DNA from: Desulfamplus magnetovallimortis
Lineage (GTDB): Bacteria > Desulfobacterota > Desulfobacteria > Desulfobacterales > Desulfobacteraceae
Reading direction: 5' to 3'
DNA: 64,000 bases
Assembly (NCBI RefSeq): GCF_900170035.1
Contig: NZ_LT828548.1
Coordinates: 116,227 to 180,226, forward strand
Shown: positions 9,801-18,480 of the stretch, piece by piece
Numbering within the stretch: position 1 is the stretch's first letter
Layout: every line of letters starts with the position of its first letter
The notes under the pieces: model-generated
Seen by the model: only the letters and a program-made list of their open reading frames with translations
Database searches by the model: none
Told to the model about the DNA's origin: nothing
Program-made: the position numbers and the translations under genes

Positions 9801-10104
9801 GGAGTCAGAAACCTGTACAGGTGTTCAGGTCATTGAAAAATGGCTTGAAAATGAAAGTAGTGATGCTGTGAAAGAAGATGTAAAAAAGTCCTTTGATCTT
9901 GAAACAGAATTGAGGAATCTCCTTTTTATGTTAAAGGAGAATAATTCCAAGGCATTGGATCAGGTTAAAGTTGTGATGTCATCAGATATTTTTGGTGAAA
10001 TGGAGCACGCCCGTCAGATTGAAATGAATATTAACTCTCTTGATTTTGAGGCAGCAATAGATCTTGTCCGGCGTGTTGCATCAGACCTCTCAATTGTTTT
10101 ATAA
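6874..10104 (+). CDS. Hybrid histidine kinase: PAS-HisKA-HATPase-REC-REC-HPt
   Basis: 1076 residues, no membrane span, so probably cytoplasmic. Order: PAS-like (10-120), HisKA with phospho-His157 in ANISHEIRTP, ATPase (about 255-372; GGTGLGL), REC1 (Asp448 in ITDWHM), REC2 (Asp597 in LMDVNMP), a long linker (665-865), and an HPt with His924 in AHYIKG. REC1 has Trp-His after the Asp, unlike the usual xMP. The linker has two low-complexity blocks, Glu/Ser-rich repeats around IESGQLGKSHHD and copies of SSSGSKA, which look like expanded DNA repeats. The complete His-Asp-Asp-His set suggests an internal phosphorelay. The stop codon lies at the edge of a family D copy. Confidence 0.9.
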   Translation: MQLNENNLIETMFDVMPFSVYVVDVNTMEIIHMNRAMIGRRGGNFTGRICYEALYEAESPCIFCKMNEILGQNRKPNGVSVTHDHFDDMDDCWYQIQDKAITWPDGRVVKCSIAVDISELKDMQNHLAEAHAQLALKNRELEDATRHKSEFLANISHEIRTPLNAIIGLSDLAIKTELTLKQRDYIKKINRSSTSLLRILNDILDFSKIEAGRIDLEHLPFDLPQMLDEVSGMFYHAASKKFIELLLSLDSKVPWFVIGDPFRLGQILSNLISNAVKFTDSGQILIKVNLIDKRDDEVTIRFAVSDTGIGIPEDVIPLLFKSFTQADASTTRRYGGTGLGLTICKKMVELMNGTIWVESVRGEGATFTFEVKLKLQERELKRKSFRSSQIDGINVLLADDNPVSLGVMVKILESFGCSITPVDSGESALELLRNFPDDKPFFDLLITDWHMKQINGIELAAILKKDLRLAKLPIILISAFDKDGLLMGLSGNAGIDAFIAKPVNHSILFETIMDVIRNVDKSGNITRVAKTEITSDEITVKENLQNRHILVVDDNSINLQIARELLERVGVVVDTEQNAANAVARALSCPYDIILMDVNMPDLDGHEATKKMRSHFVKSPIIAMTAHSTSQERSKAVNSGMDDFISKPIDSNVLYHVLLKWISPENTLGKSYPDIESGQLGKSHHDIESGQLGKSHHDIESDQLNEPEILIESEPSNEPEHLIESEPSNGSEHLIESDPLSGPDPLLEYFKSHGTCDSSAVARSVSSEFDEIIDDDNVEISDVASDAIADDSVSGANSVDSSSGSKAIGSSSGSKAVGSSSGSKALDSSSATKAVDFSSSGFRENGSYSDFTKTESPLTSKIFKKVSDDVKVLDTASGINRLAGNKALYRELLAQYLNENVSKLTELKHTMESGGFEHASKIAHYIKGVSGNISLDRVFYYSGILETALLCYSSGEKICKGEGEYLCGLWELYLSLESETCTGVQVIEKWLENESSDAVKEDVKKSFDLETELRNLLFMLKENNSKALDQVKVVMSSDIFGEMEHARQIEMNINSLDFEAAIDLVRRVASDLSIVL

Positions 10105-10227
10105 CTACCATGGTAGATTAATTTATCACAATTGAAAAGGTGAAAATTATTTTAAAAACAGCCACTTACTGAGATTTTTCAATAAACACCCGTTCCCTGG
10201 CGGGCACAACGAAGCATGAAAGTCCTT
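10102..10227. repeat. Family D repeats, diverged
   Basis: The element starts with TATAAC at the stop codon of the hybrid kinase. It runs through a weak hairpin and AAAACAGCCACTTACTGAGA, then a second fragment ending GAAGCATGAAAGTCC. The gap 10105-10455 holds only this repeat, the following family A copy and the leader of the next gene. Confidence 0.6.
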
Positions 10228-10231
10228 AATA

Positions 10232-10405
10232 CTCAAAGTCGAAATCTATGGTCTTGTAAGCCTTGTCAACACTGTCTGAATCAGGATTCCCAAGATTAAC
10301 AAGATAAGGCAGGATTATATATCCTGAGCATCCTATCAATCCTGGTTATCCTGGTTCAGACAACTGCAATAACTTCTGAAAAATCAATAAGATGTCGATT
10401 TTGAG
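10232..10405. repeat. Family A MITE-like element, copy 3
   Basis: A 174-bp complete copy, CTCAAAGTCGAAATC to GATGTCGATTTTGAG, bounded by the 6-bp direct repeat TTAATA (10226-10231 and 10406-10411). Confidence 0.9.
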
Positions 10406-10455
10406 TTAATAGCCTTATAAAATGAGGACTTTATTATAAAAAAAATGAGAATAGT

Positions 10456-11433
10456 ATGGATCAAGATAGTCGCTATAAAGTATTGATTGTGGATGATGCA
10501 CTGGATAACATAAAAATCCTGATTGACCTTCTACATCATGATTATACCACTTTTTTTGCAAAAAGCGGCAAAAAGGCCATTGAACTGGCACGTTCAATAA
10601 GGCCGGATATTATTCTTCTGGATATTGTCATGCCAGAGATGGATGGTTATGAGGTTTGTGAGAGATTGAAAAGTGAAAAATCCCTTTCCGATATTCCGGT
10701 TATATTTATTTCTGCAAAAAATCAGGTTGGGGATGAGACAAGGGGACTTGATCTTGGAGCAGTGGATTATATTACAAAACCTGTTAGTCCTCCCATATTA
10801 AAGGCAAGAATAAGAAACCATCTTAAGTTGAGCAATGCCATGAAGGAGCTTAAGCTTCTGTACAGCATGGCACTTGATGCAAGCCCCCTTACCGGCCTTC
10901 CTGGCAACAACAGCATTGCAAAGCGTATTGAGTCTGCCCTTGCAAAGAATGAGAAAATATGTGTGGTCTATACCGATCTTGATAATTTCAAGGCATATAA
11001 TGACAAGTATGGATTTGCAAAGGGAGATGAGGTGATTCTCTTTAACAGCTATATTCTACAGAGTGGATTAAAATCCAATGGTCTTGATGACTGTTTTATA
11101 GGGCATATCGGCGGAGACGATTTTGTAATTACACTGCCTGTTGACAAAGTAAATGATGTTATGGATACCATTATATGTAGTTTTGATGAGGGAATTACAA
11201 ATTTCTATAACTCCGAAGATCTTGCAAATAAGGCCATTGTCTCATGCAACAGATGTGGAGAGAAACAGCAATTTCCACTGATAACCATAAGCATGGCAGG
11301 TGTGGATATAACAGCACCGAAATATGAAAAGTATATACAGGTAAATGATGCTTGTTCCGAAGGTAAAAAGAGAGCAAAGGCAATTGAAGGCAGTGTATTT
11401 GTGATGGAACGCCGTAAAGGTAATGGAGTGTAG
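10456..11433 (+). CDS. Response regulator with GGDEF domain (GGDDF variant)
   Basis: 325 residues: receiver (1-122) with phospho-acceptor Asp56 in LLDIVMP, then a GGDEF-family domain (about 140-320). The signature reads HIGGDDF at 217-223, so the usual Glu is Asp. The metal-binding stretch YTDLDNFKAYND is present. No RxxD inhibitory site is seen in front of the signature. GGDDF is rare among proven cyclases, so this may be a weak cyclase or a c-di-GMP/GTP-binding effector. A short direct repeat (GCAAAGGCAATGGAGT-like) overlaps its 3-prime end. It is convergent with the HD-GYP kinase. Confidence 0.85.
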   Translation: MDQDSRYKVLIVDDALDNIKILIDLLHHDYTTFFAKSGKKAIELARSIRPDIILLDIVMPEMDGYEVCERLKSEKSLSDIPVIFISAKNQVGDETRGLDLGAVDYITKPVSPPILKARIRNHLKLSNAMKELKLLYSMALDASPLTGLPGNNSIAKRIESALAKNEKICVVYTDLDNFKAYNDKYGFAKGDEVILFNSYILQSGLKSNGLDDCFIGHIGGDDFVITLPVDKVNDVMDTIICSFDEGITNFYNSEDLANKAIVSCNRCGEKQQFPLITISMAGVDITAPKYEKYIQVNDACSEGKKRAKAIEGSVFVMERRKGNGV

Positions 11434-11547
11434 CAAAAGCAATAGAATGTCGCAAAGGCAATGGAGTGCCGCAAAGGTAGTCCGGACTATGAGCCAATAA
11501 TATTTAAACAGGCTTAAAACCCTTGCTCTAATTGATTTTTTTTGCAT

Positions 11548-14500
11548 TCAACTTTTCAGAGTTTTCCCGATTTTGGTGAACTCCTCGATATTCTTAAAAA
11601 ATAGACGAATAAGCTCTGGATCAAAATGAGTTCCTGACTCGGCATTGAGGATATCTGCTGTTTTTTCCATGGAAAATGCAGGTTTGTAGCTTCTGGGGGT
11701 TGTCAGGGCGTCATAGACATCTGCCACAGCCACAATTCTTGCTTCAATTGGTATGTTTTCACCTTTAAGCCCCATGAGGTATCCATTTCCGTCCCATCTT
11801 TCATGGTGATAAAGAGCAATATTTTTTGCAACCTTGTCAAAACCATCACCACTGAGCATCTTTCCCCCTATGGCAACATGCTGCTTCATTAATTCAAACT
11901 CTTCAGTAGTATATCTTCCTGGTTTTTTAAGGATGTTATCAGGAATACCCACTTTGCCAACATCATGCAGTGGAGAGTAAAGTTTTATTTTTCCTGCCAT
12001 TTCGCTGTCAAGCCCTGCTTTTTCTGCAAGAAGTGCAGAGTAGAGGGCAACTCTGCGGATATGAAGTCCTGTATCATTGTCATTATAAAGGTTTGCATTT
12101 TCAAGTGCGCTGACCATGCAGAGGGTCATGTGTTCAATTTTTCGGGTTTTCTCATCCACAAGAATCTGAAGATGTGCTTTCCTGTCCTCAAGAAGGCGAT
12201 TTTGCTCCTTGAGCTTTTCTGTGATCACCTTTAATGACAGATGGACATTAATCCTTGCCAGAAGTTCATGCTGATTAAAAGGTTTTGTAATAAAATCAAC
12301 TCCTCCGGAGCTAAAAGCCCTTATTTTATCTCCGGCGGAGTTCATGGCTGTGATAAAGAGTATCGGGATGTCCACTGCTTCCGGAACATTTTTGATCTTT
12401 TCGGCAGTCTCATAGCCGTTCATCAAAGGCATCATTATATCAAGAAGTATAATGGATGGCATATCAATTGTTGTGTCTGAAATTATCTCAATTGCCTCTT
12501 GTCCGCTTTTTGCAAGGATTATGTGACAATGTAATGTGGATTGTATCAATGTTGCAAGTAGTTTTCTATTCTCTTCAATGTCATCCACTATCAGGATTGA
12601 TAGATTTTCAGGAAGATTTGTATTGTTAATAAATGCTGGAATGTCAGATTTATTAATCTCATCTGTATTGAGGTTCTGCTCATATTTATCAGATTGTGTA
12701 TCTGGATCTTCAAAGGTAGTCTCTCTAAATGCATCAGGAATTAGCTTATGTATTGTTGACTCCAAAGCCTCCTTTGTAAAAGGTTTTGCAATGTATGCAT
12801 CGCATCCGGCCTGGTGGTATTTGTCCTTGTGCCCCTTTATTGCATCGGCAGTAAGCGCGATGACAGGTATTGTTCGCAACCTGGTATCCTTTCTTATTGC
12901 TTCGATAGTCTCAAGGCCATTCATAACCGGCATATGCATGTCAAGAAGGACTATATCGTACTTATTGCTTTTCATCTTCTCTAATGCAATTTTGCCGTTT
13001 TCAGCAGAGTCACTTGCGATATTCATGCTTTTAAGGCGGGTTTTTGCAAGTACAATATTGACAGGGTTATCCTCCACAACAAGGCATTTAATTGGCTTGG
13101 AGTTGCGGCAGATTAAAGATTTAGAAAAAGAGTCTCCTTTGGTAGCAAATTCTCCGTTTTGAGCATCATCAGGAATGGTGTCTGTTATTGCCATGGGCAG
13201 TTTTACCATAAAAACAGAGCCTTTGTTCAGGGTGCTTTCAACCTGGATATCACCCCCCATAAGACGAACAAGAGATAGCGATATGGAAAGCCCAAGCCCT
13301 GTTCCTCCATAGTTTCTTTCAGTGGAGTTATCAGCCTGTTCAAATGCTTTAAATATGCTTTGAATACGATCTTTTGGGATGCCTGAGCCTGTATCATGTA
13401 CCTCAATTAAAAATTCTGGTTCACTGTAATGACATTTTATTGTAATGCCACCCTCTTTTGTGAATTTGATTGCATTGGCGGTGAGGTTTACAAGAATCTG
13501 TCTTACCCTCAGCTCATCTCCTACTGCATATTCAGGAGTGCCTTCTTCAATTATTACATCAATGGTAAGGCTTTTTTCACGTGCAGATACAAGAAACATG
13601 GATGAGAGGTGGTTCAGAAGGTTTTTCATGGAGAAAGGAGCATTTCTGATTTCAATTTTGCCGGCTTCAATTTTGGAGAAATCAAGGATTTCATTGATAA
13701 GATTCATGAGTACATGGGCAGACTGGGATATCATTCTCAGATGCTCTTTTTGTACGGGGCGGGTTTCACCTGAAAGCAGTATATCAGAAAAGCCGATTAT
13801 TGCGTTCATCGGGGTTCTTATCTCATGGCTCATGTTTGCAAGAAATTCAGATTTTGCCCTGTTGGCTGATTCGGCTGCATTTTTACCCTCAAGAATGGCC
13901 ATTTCCGCTTTTTTGAGGGCAGAAAGATCCATAAAAGCCTCCAGCAGAACCTTTTCACCCTTTAATTTAATGGGAATAACACTTTTAAGTATATGGGCAA
14001 TGGAGCCATCTTTTTTAAGTGCGTTGCGCTCTTTTAACACTATCTTATTTTTGTGATGGTCATATATTGGGCAGTCGTTGAGATCAAGGGTGCAGAAGTT
14101 GTTATGACAAATTTTATTTTTAAGAAGGGTTGTCCCTTCATCTTTTTCGTATCCAAGTATCTTTTCAGCCTCGGTATTTAGCTGTATGATGCGTTTTTCC
14201 GAAGAGATAAGTACAACACCCACAGGCAGATTGGTAAATATCTCCTGAAATATGGCATTTGACTCTTCATAGGATTTTAGAAGGTTGATTTTTTCTGTCA
14301 TATCCTCTTTTATGGCAACATATCCTGTTATTTCGCTATTTGAATCTGTTACAGGTATTATGGTGGCACTTTCCCAGAAAAGCTCTCCGTTTTTCTTGCG
14401 GTTTTGAACTTCATTGTGCCAGACCTCTTTTGAGATCAGGGTATTCCACATATTTTCATAAAATGCGGCATCGTGGTATCCAGAGTTTAAAATTGAGCTT

Positions 14501-15555
14501 TTCTTACCCATTACTTCACTGTGGGAATAGCCGGTTATGGTTTCAAATGCAGGATTGACATACTCAATATTGTTATCCCTGTCTGTAATCACAACGCTTA
14601 AAGGGCTCTGTTTAATTGCAGAGAGAAGTTTTCTGTTCTCCTCTTCAGCCGCAGTGACAGATTTAAGGATGCGGGTTATTCTGATAAAGATCAGCAAAAA
14701 CATTATTGTGATCATAACCTGGAATGCCAGATAGAAATATTTGCGGATTGTGTCAAATTGATTGAGCAGTGACTTTCTGCTGGCAAGTAGTTTTTCCAGT
14801 TCAGATGTGGTGTCAAAAAAGATCTTGTTGCTGTTTTCCCTGCATCTTAAAAGCAGTGTGTCTGATTCAAGAAGATATTGCTGGAGGGTATTTTCAAAGG
14901 ATTTTGTTCGTGCCTGGCTCCATTCATTATTCTCATGGGCTTTCTCCATAATGTAACGGGTTGCACGAATGGTTGAAAGAAGGCTTTGCAGTTCATCTAT
15001 TTTGGGGAGAATGGAAATTATCTCAATAATGGAATCATATTCCATGTTGTAAGAGTTTTTCAGATAAGCAATGCCATCCTCTTTAAATTGCTTTATATCT
15101 TCAGTATTGATATCCTCATTAATGGGAGTGTTTTTTATATATCTTATCTCTTCTGATATCTCATCTTCAGTATTAAGGTTTACAATAATCTTGTGGGTGA
15201 AACTTCCTCCCTTGTTGAGAATGGGAAGCAGTTTTTTCAAGGACTCCATCTCATCATTTGCCTGTCGGAACAGAAGTTCCCTTGCATGCCTGTTAGGAGA
15301 AGCAATAGTTTTCTGGAAATATAGCTCAAGGAGAATTATTTTTTCCTTGATAAGTATCCCGATCTCCCTTTTTGCCCGCTGATTGGCAACAATGGTGTTT
15401 TGCTGCCTGATTCTCTTGATGAGAATATGTTCAACAATAATTTGGGTTGTTGAGTAGGTGATCAGGATTATCATGAAAAAAGCAAGAAAACGGATTATCA
15501 GTTCGGAAAAAAAATGTCTGCTTCGGTTTCTCTTTTTTGATGGTCTATATTCCAT
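11548..15555 (-). CDS. Hybrid sensor kinase: 2TM-PAS-PAS-HisKA-HATPase-REC-REC-HD-GYP
   Basis: 1335 residues. Two membrane spans (about 19-42 and 273-293) enclose a helical periplasmic domain. Then follow PAS1 (312-425), PAS2 (432-545), HisKA with His577 in ANMSHEIRTP, ATPase (to about 790; GGTGLGL), REC1 (Asp872 in LLDMHMP), REC2 (Asp1039 in LLDIMMP) and an HD-GYP domain (about 1125-1320) with the HD pair in SPLHDVGKVGIPD. The GYP motif itself reads GYL (DGNGYLMGL), so c-di-GMP phosphodiesterase activity is likely but not certain. It combines phosphorelay and second-messenger turnover in one chain. The ModA-like lipoprotein gene is 143 bp upstream on the same strand and may supply its ligand input. 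Confidence 0.9.
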   Translation of the reverse strand: MEYRPSKKRNRSRHFFSELIIRFLAFFMIILITYSTTQIIVEHILIKRIRQQNTIVANQRAKREIGILIKEKIILLELYFQKTIASPNRHARELLFRQANDEMESLKKLLPILNKGGSFTHKIIVNLNTEDEISEEIRYIKNTPINEDINTEDIKQFKEDGIAYLKNSYNMEYDSIIEIISILPKIDELQSLLSTIRATRYIMEKAHENNEWSQARTKSFENTLQQYLLESDTLLLRCRENSNKIFFDTTSELEKLLASRKSLLNQFDTIRKYFYLAFQVMITIMFLLIFIRITRILKSVTAAEEENRKLLSAIKQSPLSVVITDRDNNIEYVNPAFETITGYSHSEVMGKKSSILNSGYHDAAFYENMWNTLISKEVWHNEVQNRKKNGELFWESATIIPVTDSNSEITGYVAIKEDMTEKINLLKSYEESNAIFQEIFTNLPVGVVLISSEKRIIQLNTEAEKILGYEKDEGTTLLKNKICHNNFCTLDLNDCPIYDHHKNKIVLKERNALKKDGSIAHILKSVIPIKLKGEKVLLEAFMDLSALKKAEMAILEGKNAAESANRAKSEFLANMSHEIRTPMNAIIGFSDILLSGETRPVQKEHLRMISQSAHVLMNLINEILDFSKIEAGKIEIRNAPFSMKNLLNHLSSMFLVSAREKSLTIDVIIEEGTPEYAVGDELRVRQILVNLTANAIKFTKEGGITIKCHYSEPEFLIEVHDTGSGIPKDRIQSIFKAFEQADNSTERNYGGTGLGLSISLSLVRLMGGDIQVESTLNKGSVFMVKLPMAITDTIPDDAQNGEFATKGDSFSKSLICRNSKPIKCLVVEDNPVNIVLAKTRLKSMNIASDSAENGKIALEKMKSNKYDIVLLDMHMPVMNGLETIEAIRKDTRLRTIPVIALTADAIKGHKDKYHQAGCDAYIAKPFTKEALESTIHKLIPDAFRETTFEDPDTQSDKYEQNLNTDEINKSDIPAFINNTNLPENLSILIVDDIEENRKLLATLIQSTLHCHIILAKSGQEAIEIISDTTIDMPSIILLDIMMPLMNGYETAEKIKNVPEAVDIPILFITAMNSAGDKIRAFSSGGVDFITKPFNQHELLARINVHLSLKVITEKLKEQNRLLEDRKAHLQILVDEKTRKIEHMTLCMVSALENANLYNDNDTGLHIRRVALYSALLAEKAGLDSEMAGKIKLYSPLHDVGKVGIPDNILKKPGRYTTEEFELMKQHVAIGGKMLSGDGFDKVAKNIALYHHERWDGNGYLMGLKGENIPIEARIVAVADVYDALTTPRSYKPAFSMEKTADILNAESGTHFDPELIRLFFKNIEEFTKIGKTLKS

Positions 15556-15698
15556 AAAAGGATGTGTGCCTTAAAAATGTGTAGAGTACCTTAGGGAGTC
15601 ATCTGTTTTTAATATACCGGATATCGCTTTGATGAGGTCTATCAAAAGGTATTTTAAAACGCTATTTGGGTAAATCAGACTATGTTGTGTCCCTTATT

Positions 15699-16550
15699 TC
15701 AGGGATTGGAGTTCATCTCCTGGAAGAACAAACCATATTTTTTGAAAATTTTATGTCCTTCTTCAGATGCTGCAAAAGCCATGAATTTACGAGCAGTGTC
15801 CATGTTTCGTGAAAATTTTAAAAGGCCAAGCACAAGATTGTTTACTTCTGAAAATTGAGGGTCAATATCAAGGACATCCATGTAGTCTCTGTTCTCCTCC
15901 CATGTTGATACTGCATGCCAGTTTATAACAAGATCAGCCTCTTTGTTGACAATAACCCTTGCAAGATCCTTTGAGTCAGTTGTCAAAAGCATTGCATTCT
16001 GAAGCACCAGGTCATAGATTCCTCGTTTTTCAAGGATCTTCTGGGTCTCTTTGCCTATGCTGCCGCTTTTGGCATTGCCGATTACAACGGCATATTCCTT
16101 TTTCGCAAGATTTGCAAGATCGTTTGTTATTCCAAGGGGATTGCCTTTTTGAACCATAATGGATGCTCTGTTGTGCCCGACATGTACAGTTTCAAGGATG
16201 GTACAGGGATAGTCACTGCTAATTGTCTTGTAATATTGGTCCGAGCCTGGGAGATAAAGATCTCCGGTTTTTGTATAAATTATTGATTTCAGAAGATTTC
16301 CTGAACCACCTTTGGTAATGGTGATGTTTACGTTTTCTTCTTTTTCAATGATTTTTGCAATTTCAAGCATGGGCTTTATCATTGTGATACCACAGAAAAT
16401 CAACAGCTCTTTTTTTTCGGGCAGGTCTGCTGTATGTTCCTTTTCACATCCGGTAACAAGTAGAGAGGAAATCAGAATCACGGCAATAAGTATATGGCGT
16501 GATATTGATGATCTTACGGTAAGGTCATATATTGATTTATTAAAAGACAT
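15699..16550 (-). CDS. ModA-like periplasmic substrate-binding lipoprotein
   Basis: 283 residues. N-terminal hydrophobic stretch with a lipobox-like LVTGC. The rest resembles type II periplasmic binding proteins of the molybdate/phosphate group (LLIFCGITMIKPMLEIA, then ITKGGSGNLLKSI). No permease or ATPase gene is adjacent. The next gene on the strand is the membrane-bound hybrid kinase, so a role as ligand-presenting sensor component is plausible (inference). An orphan transport protein is the alternative. Confidence 0.7.
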   Translation of the reverse strand: MSFNKSIYDLTVRSSISRHILIAVILISSLLVTGCEKEHTADLPEKKELLIFCGITMIKPMLEIAKIIEKEENVNITITKGGSGNLLKSIIYTKTGDLYLPGSDQYYKTISSDYPCTILETVHVGHNRASIMVQKGNPLGITNDLANLAKKEYAVVIGNAKSGSIGKETQKILEKRGIYDLVLQNAMLLTTDSKDLARVIVNKEADLVINWHAVSTWEENRDYMDVLDIDPQFSEVNNLVLGLLKFSRNMDTARKFMAFAASEEGHKIFKKYGLFFQEMNSNP

Positions 16551-16691
16551 TTTATTTTGGCCTTGTCATTTCAGGAAGGTATAAATCTGTGAATGAATGG
16601 TGCCGATAAAAGATTGCTTTTTTTTATCCTCAGGTTTATTATAGCCCCTATTCCTTTATATAGACAAGTTTAAAATTAAGGACAAAAGACA

Positions 16692-18005
16692 ATGCAGATA
16701 TTTAGATATCCTTCAGATGAGGGAGATAAAAGGGTTATCCAGACCATTGAAAGAGGACTTGGTTTTTCAGAATCAGATTACAAAAATGTGGATTCCTACA
16801 TTCAGGATGTGCGAAAAAGAGGTGATGAGGCTGTAATTGATTACACCCGCAGGTTTGATTCAGCCAAAGTAACATATGAAAACTTCAGGGTTTCTACCCT
16901 TGAGTTTGAAAGTGCAGAAAAACTTGTTGATGCAGGTTTTTTAAAGGCGCTTGACCGTGCTGTTGATCAGCTTGAAGCTTTTCATATTCGTCAGAAACAG
17001 AACTCATGGATAGATAACCCAAGGGATGGGGTTATGGTGGGACAGCTTGTAAGAGCTGTATCTGCTGCCGGCATCTATGCCCCTGGTGCAAAGGGTGGAA
17101 AAACACCTCTTGTATCATCTGTCTTGATGGGCGCGGTTCCTGCAAGGGTGGCAGGTGTTGACTCCATTACGCTCATGACACCGCCCATGGAAGATGGCAC
17201 AATTAATCCCTATATGCTTGTTGCTGCAAGGCGGGTTGGTATTGATGCTGTTTTCAAGGCCGGAAGTGCCTGGGCAATTGCAGCAATGGCCTATGGTACC
17301 GAGCAGATTAAAAAGGTGGATGTCATTGTAGGACCTGGCAACATCTATGTGACCCTTGCCAAAAAGATTGTATCCGGAACAGTGGGAATTGACATGATTG
17401 CAGGTCCAAGCGAAATTCTTGTGATTGCAGACAAGGGTGCAAATCCTGACTTTCTGGCAGCAGATCTGCTCTCCCAGGCCGAGCATGATCCAATTGCATC
17501 TTCTATTCTTGTCACAGATTCACAGGAACTTGCAAAAAAGGTTTCCGATGCTGTTGGCCGGCAGCTTGAATCCCTTCCGAGAAAAGAGATTGCCGCTCAA
17601 TCCATCCGTGATTTTGGCGCAATAATGGTTGTACCTGATATTGATACTGCCATTGATCTCTCCAACAGGCTTGCTCCGGAGCATCTTGAACTTGTGGTGG
17701 AAGAGCCCTTCCAATATACAGGTAAGATCAGAAATGCCGGAGCCTTGTTCATTGGCCCCTATACGCCGGAACCTGTGGGGGATTATATAGCCGGCCCCAA
17801 CCATGTTCTGCCCACTGCCGGAACAGCACGTTTTTCATCTGCTCTTTCTGTTGATGTTTTCACGAAAAAAACAAGCCTTATCAACTACTCTAAGGCTGCC
17901 TTTGAAAAGGAGGCCAATGATATAATAACCCTTGCAGAAATTGAAGGGCTTGGTGCCCATGCCAATTCTATAAAGGTTAGAATGGAAAAAAGTTACAGTA
18001 AATAG
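16692..18005 (+). CDS. hisD: Histidinol dehydrogenase
   Basis: 437 residues. It catalyses the last two steps of histidine synthesis, histidinol to histidine with two NAD. Recognisable motifs are GIYAPGAKGG, VIVGPGNIYV, the zinc-site stretch QAEHDP, and GPNHVLPT. Length and motif order are normal for the family. No other his gene is in the window, so it is apparently unlinked from a his operon. The next gene, a Cys-rich small protein, starts 12 bp after its stop and is probably co-transcribed. Confidence 0.95.
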   Translation: MQIFRYPSDEGDKRVIQTIERGLGFSESDYKNVDSYIQDVRKRGDEAVIDYTRRFDSAKVTYENFRVSTLEFESAEKLVDAGFLKALDRAVDQLEAFHIRQKQNSWIDNPRDGVMVGQLVRAVSAAGIYAPGAKGGKTPLVSSVLMGAVPARVAGVDSITLMTPPMEDGTINPYMLVAARRVGIDAVFKAGSAWAIAAMAYGTEQIKKVDVIVGPGNIYVTLAKKIVSGTVGIDMIAGPSEILVIADKGANPDFLAADLLSQAEHDPIASSILVTDSQELAKKVSDAVGRQLESLPRKEIAAQSIRDFGAIMVVPDIDTAIDLSNRLAPEHLELVVEEPFQYTGKIRNAGALFIGPYTPEPVGDYIAGPNHVLPTAGTARFSSALSVDVFTKKTSLINYSKAAFEKEANDIITLAEIEGLGAHANSIKVRMEKSYSK

Positions 18006-18017
18006 ATGGAGCCATGA

Positions 18018-18242
18018 ATGACAGATCAGAAAACAACCATTAGTCGCAGGGATAAACGTCGCAGAAAGAGAGCTACGCTCTGTCACTGCTGCAAGGGAGA
18101 GTTTTCCTTCTGCTGGAGCTGCCGATGCGGATTTGCCATCTGCCAGGAGTGCATGTATGAAAATCAGTGGGGTATGACCTGTAACGGTATCACCTGGGAG
18201 TGTCCCGATTGCAGTGAGCAGAATTCCTACTGTAACCAGTAG
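18018..18242 (+). CDS. Small cysteine-rich (zinc-ribbon-like) protein
   Basis: 74 residues with 12 cysteines. A basic N-terminus (RRDKRRRKR) is followed by CHCC, CWSCRC, CQEC, a single Cys, CPDC and a last Cys. The CxxC-type pairs suggest one or two structural zinc or metal sites; the basic start would suit nucleic-acid contact. I do not recognise the family. It follows hisD by 12 bp. The strong composition argues that this is a real gene. Confidence 0.7.
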   Translation: MTDQKTTISRRDKRRRKRATLCHCCKGEFSFCWSCRCGFAICQECMYENQWGMTCNGITWECPDCSEQNSYCNQ

Positions 18243-18480
18243 AGGAAGTGTAATCTTTCATTTCTCAGTTAAAACTTTAGTGAATAATATTCCCATTAAT
18301 TAAACATTGTCAAAAAAATTGTAAAGTATTTTTGGATGATATGAAATATGACAAAAAAATAAGGTGCATATCTGAAATAACATGGCCACTTACATCCCCA
18401 TTCGCAGACTTGCGAGGGGAAGTTAGGTTAATTTTATTTCGGCCTCATACCTTAAAAGGTCAAACAGGGGGTTGTGTTGT

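Noticed and set aside
12536-13162. Long antisense frames within the HD-GYP kinase gene
   Set aside because: Low-complexity shadow translations; the opposite strand has clear kinase domains.
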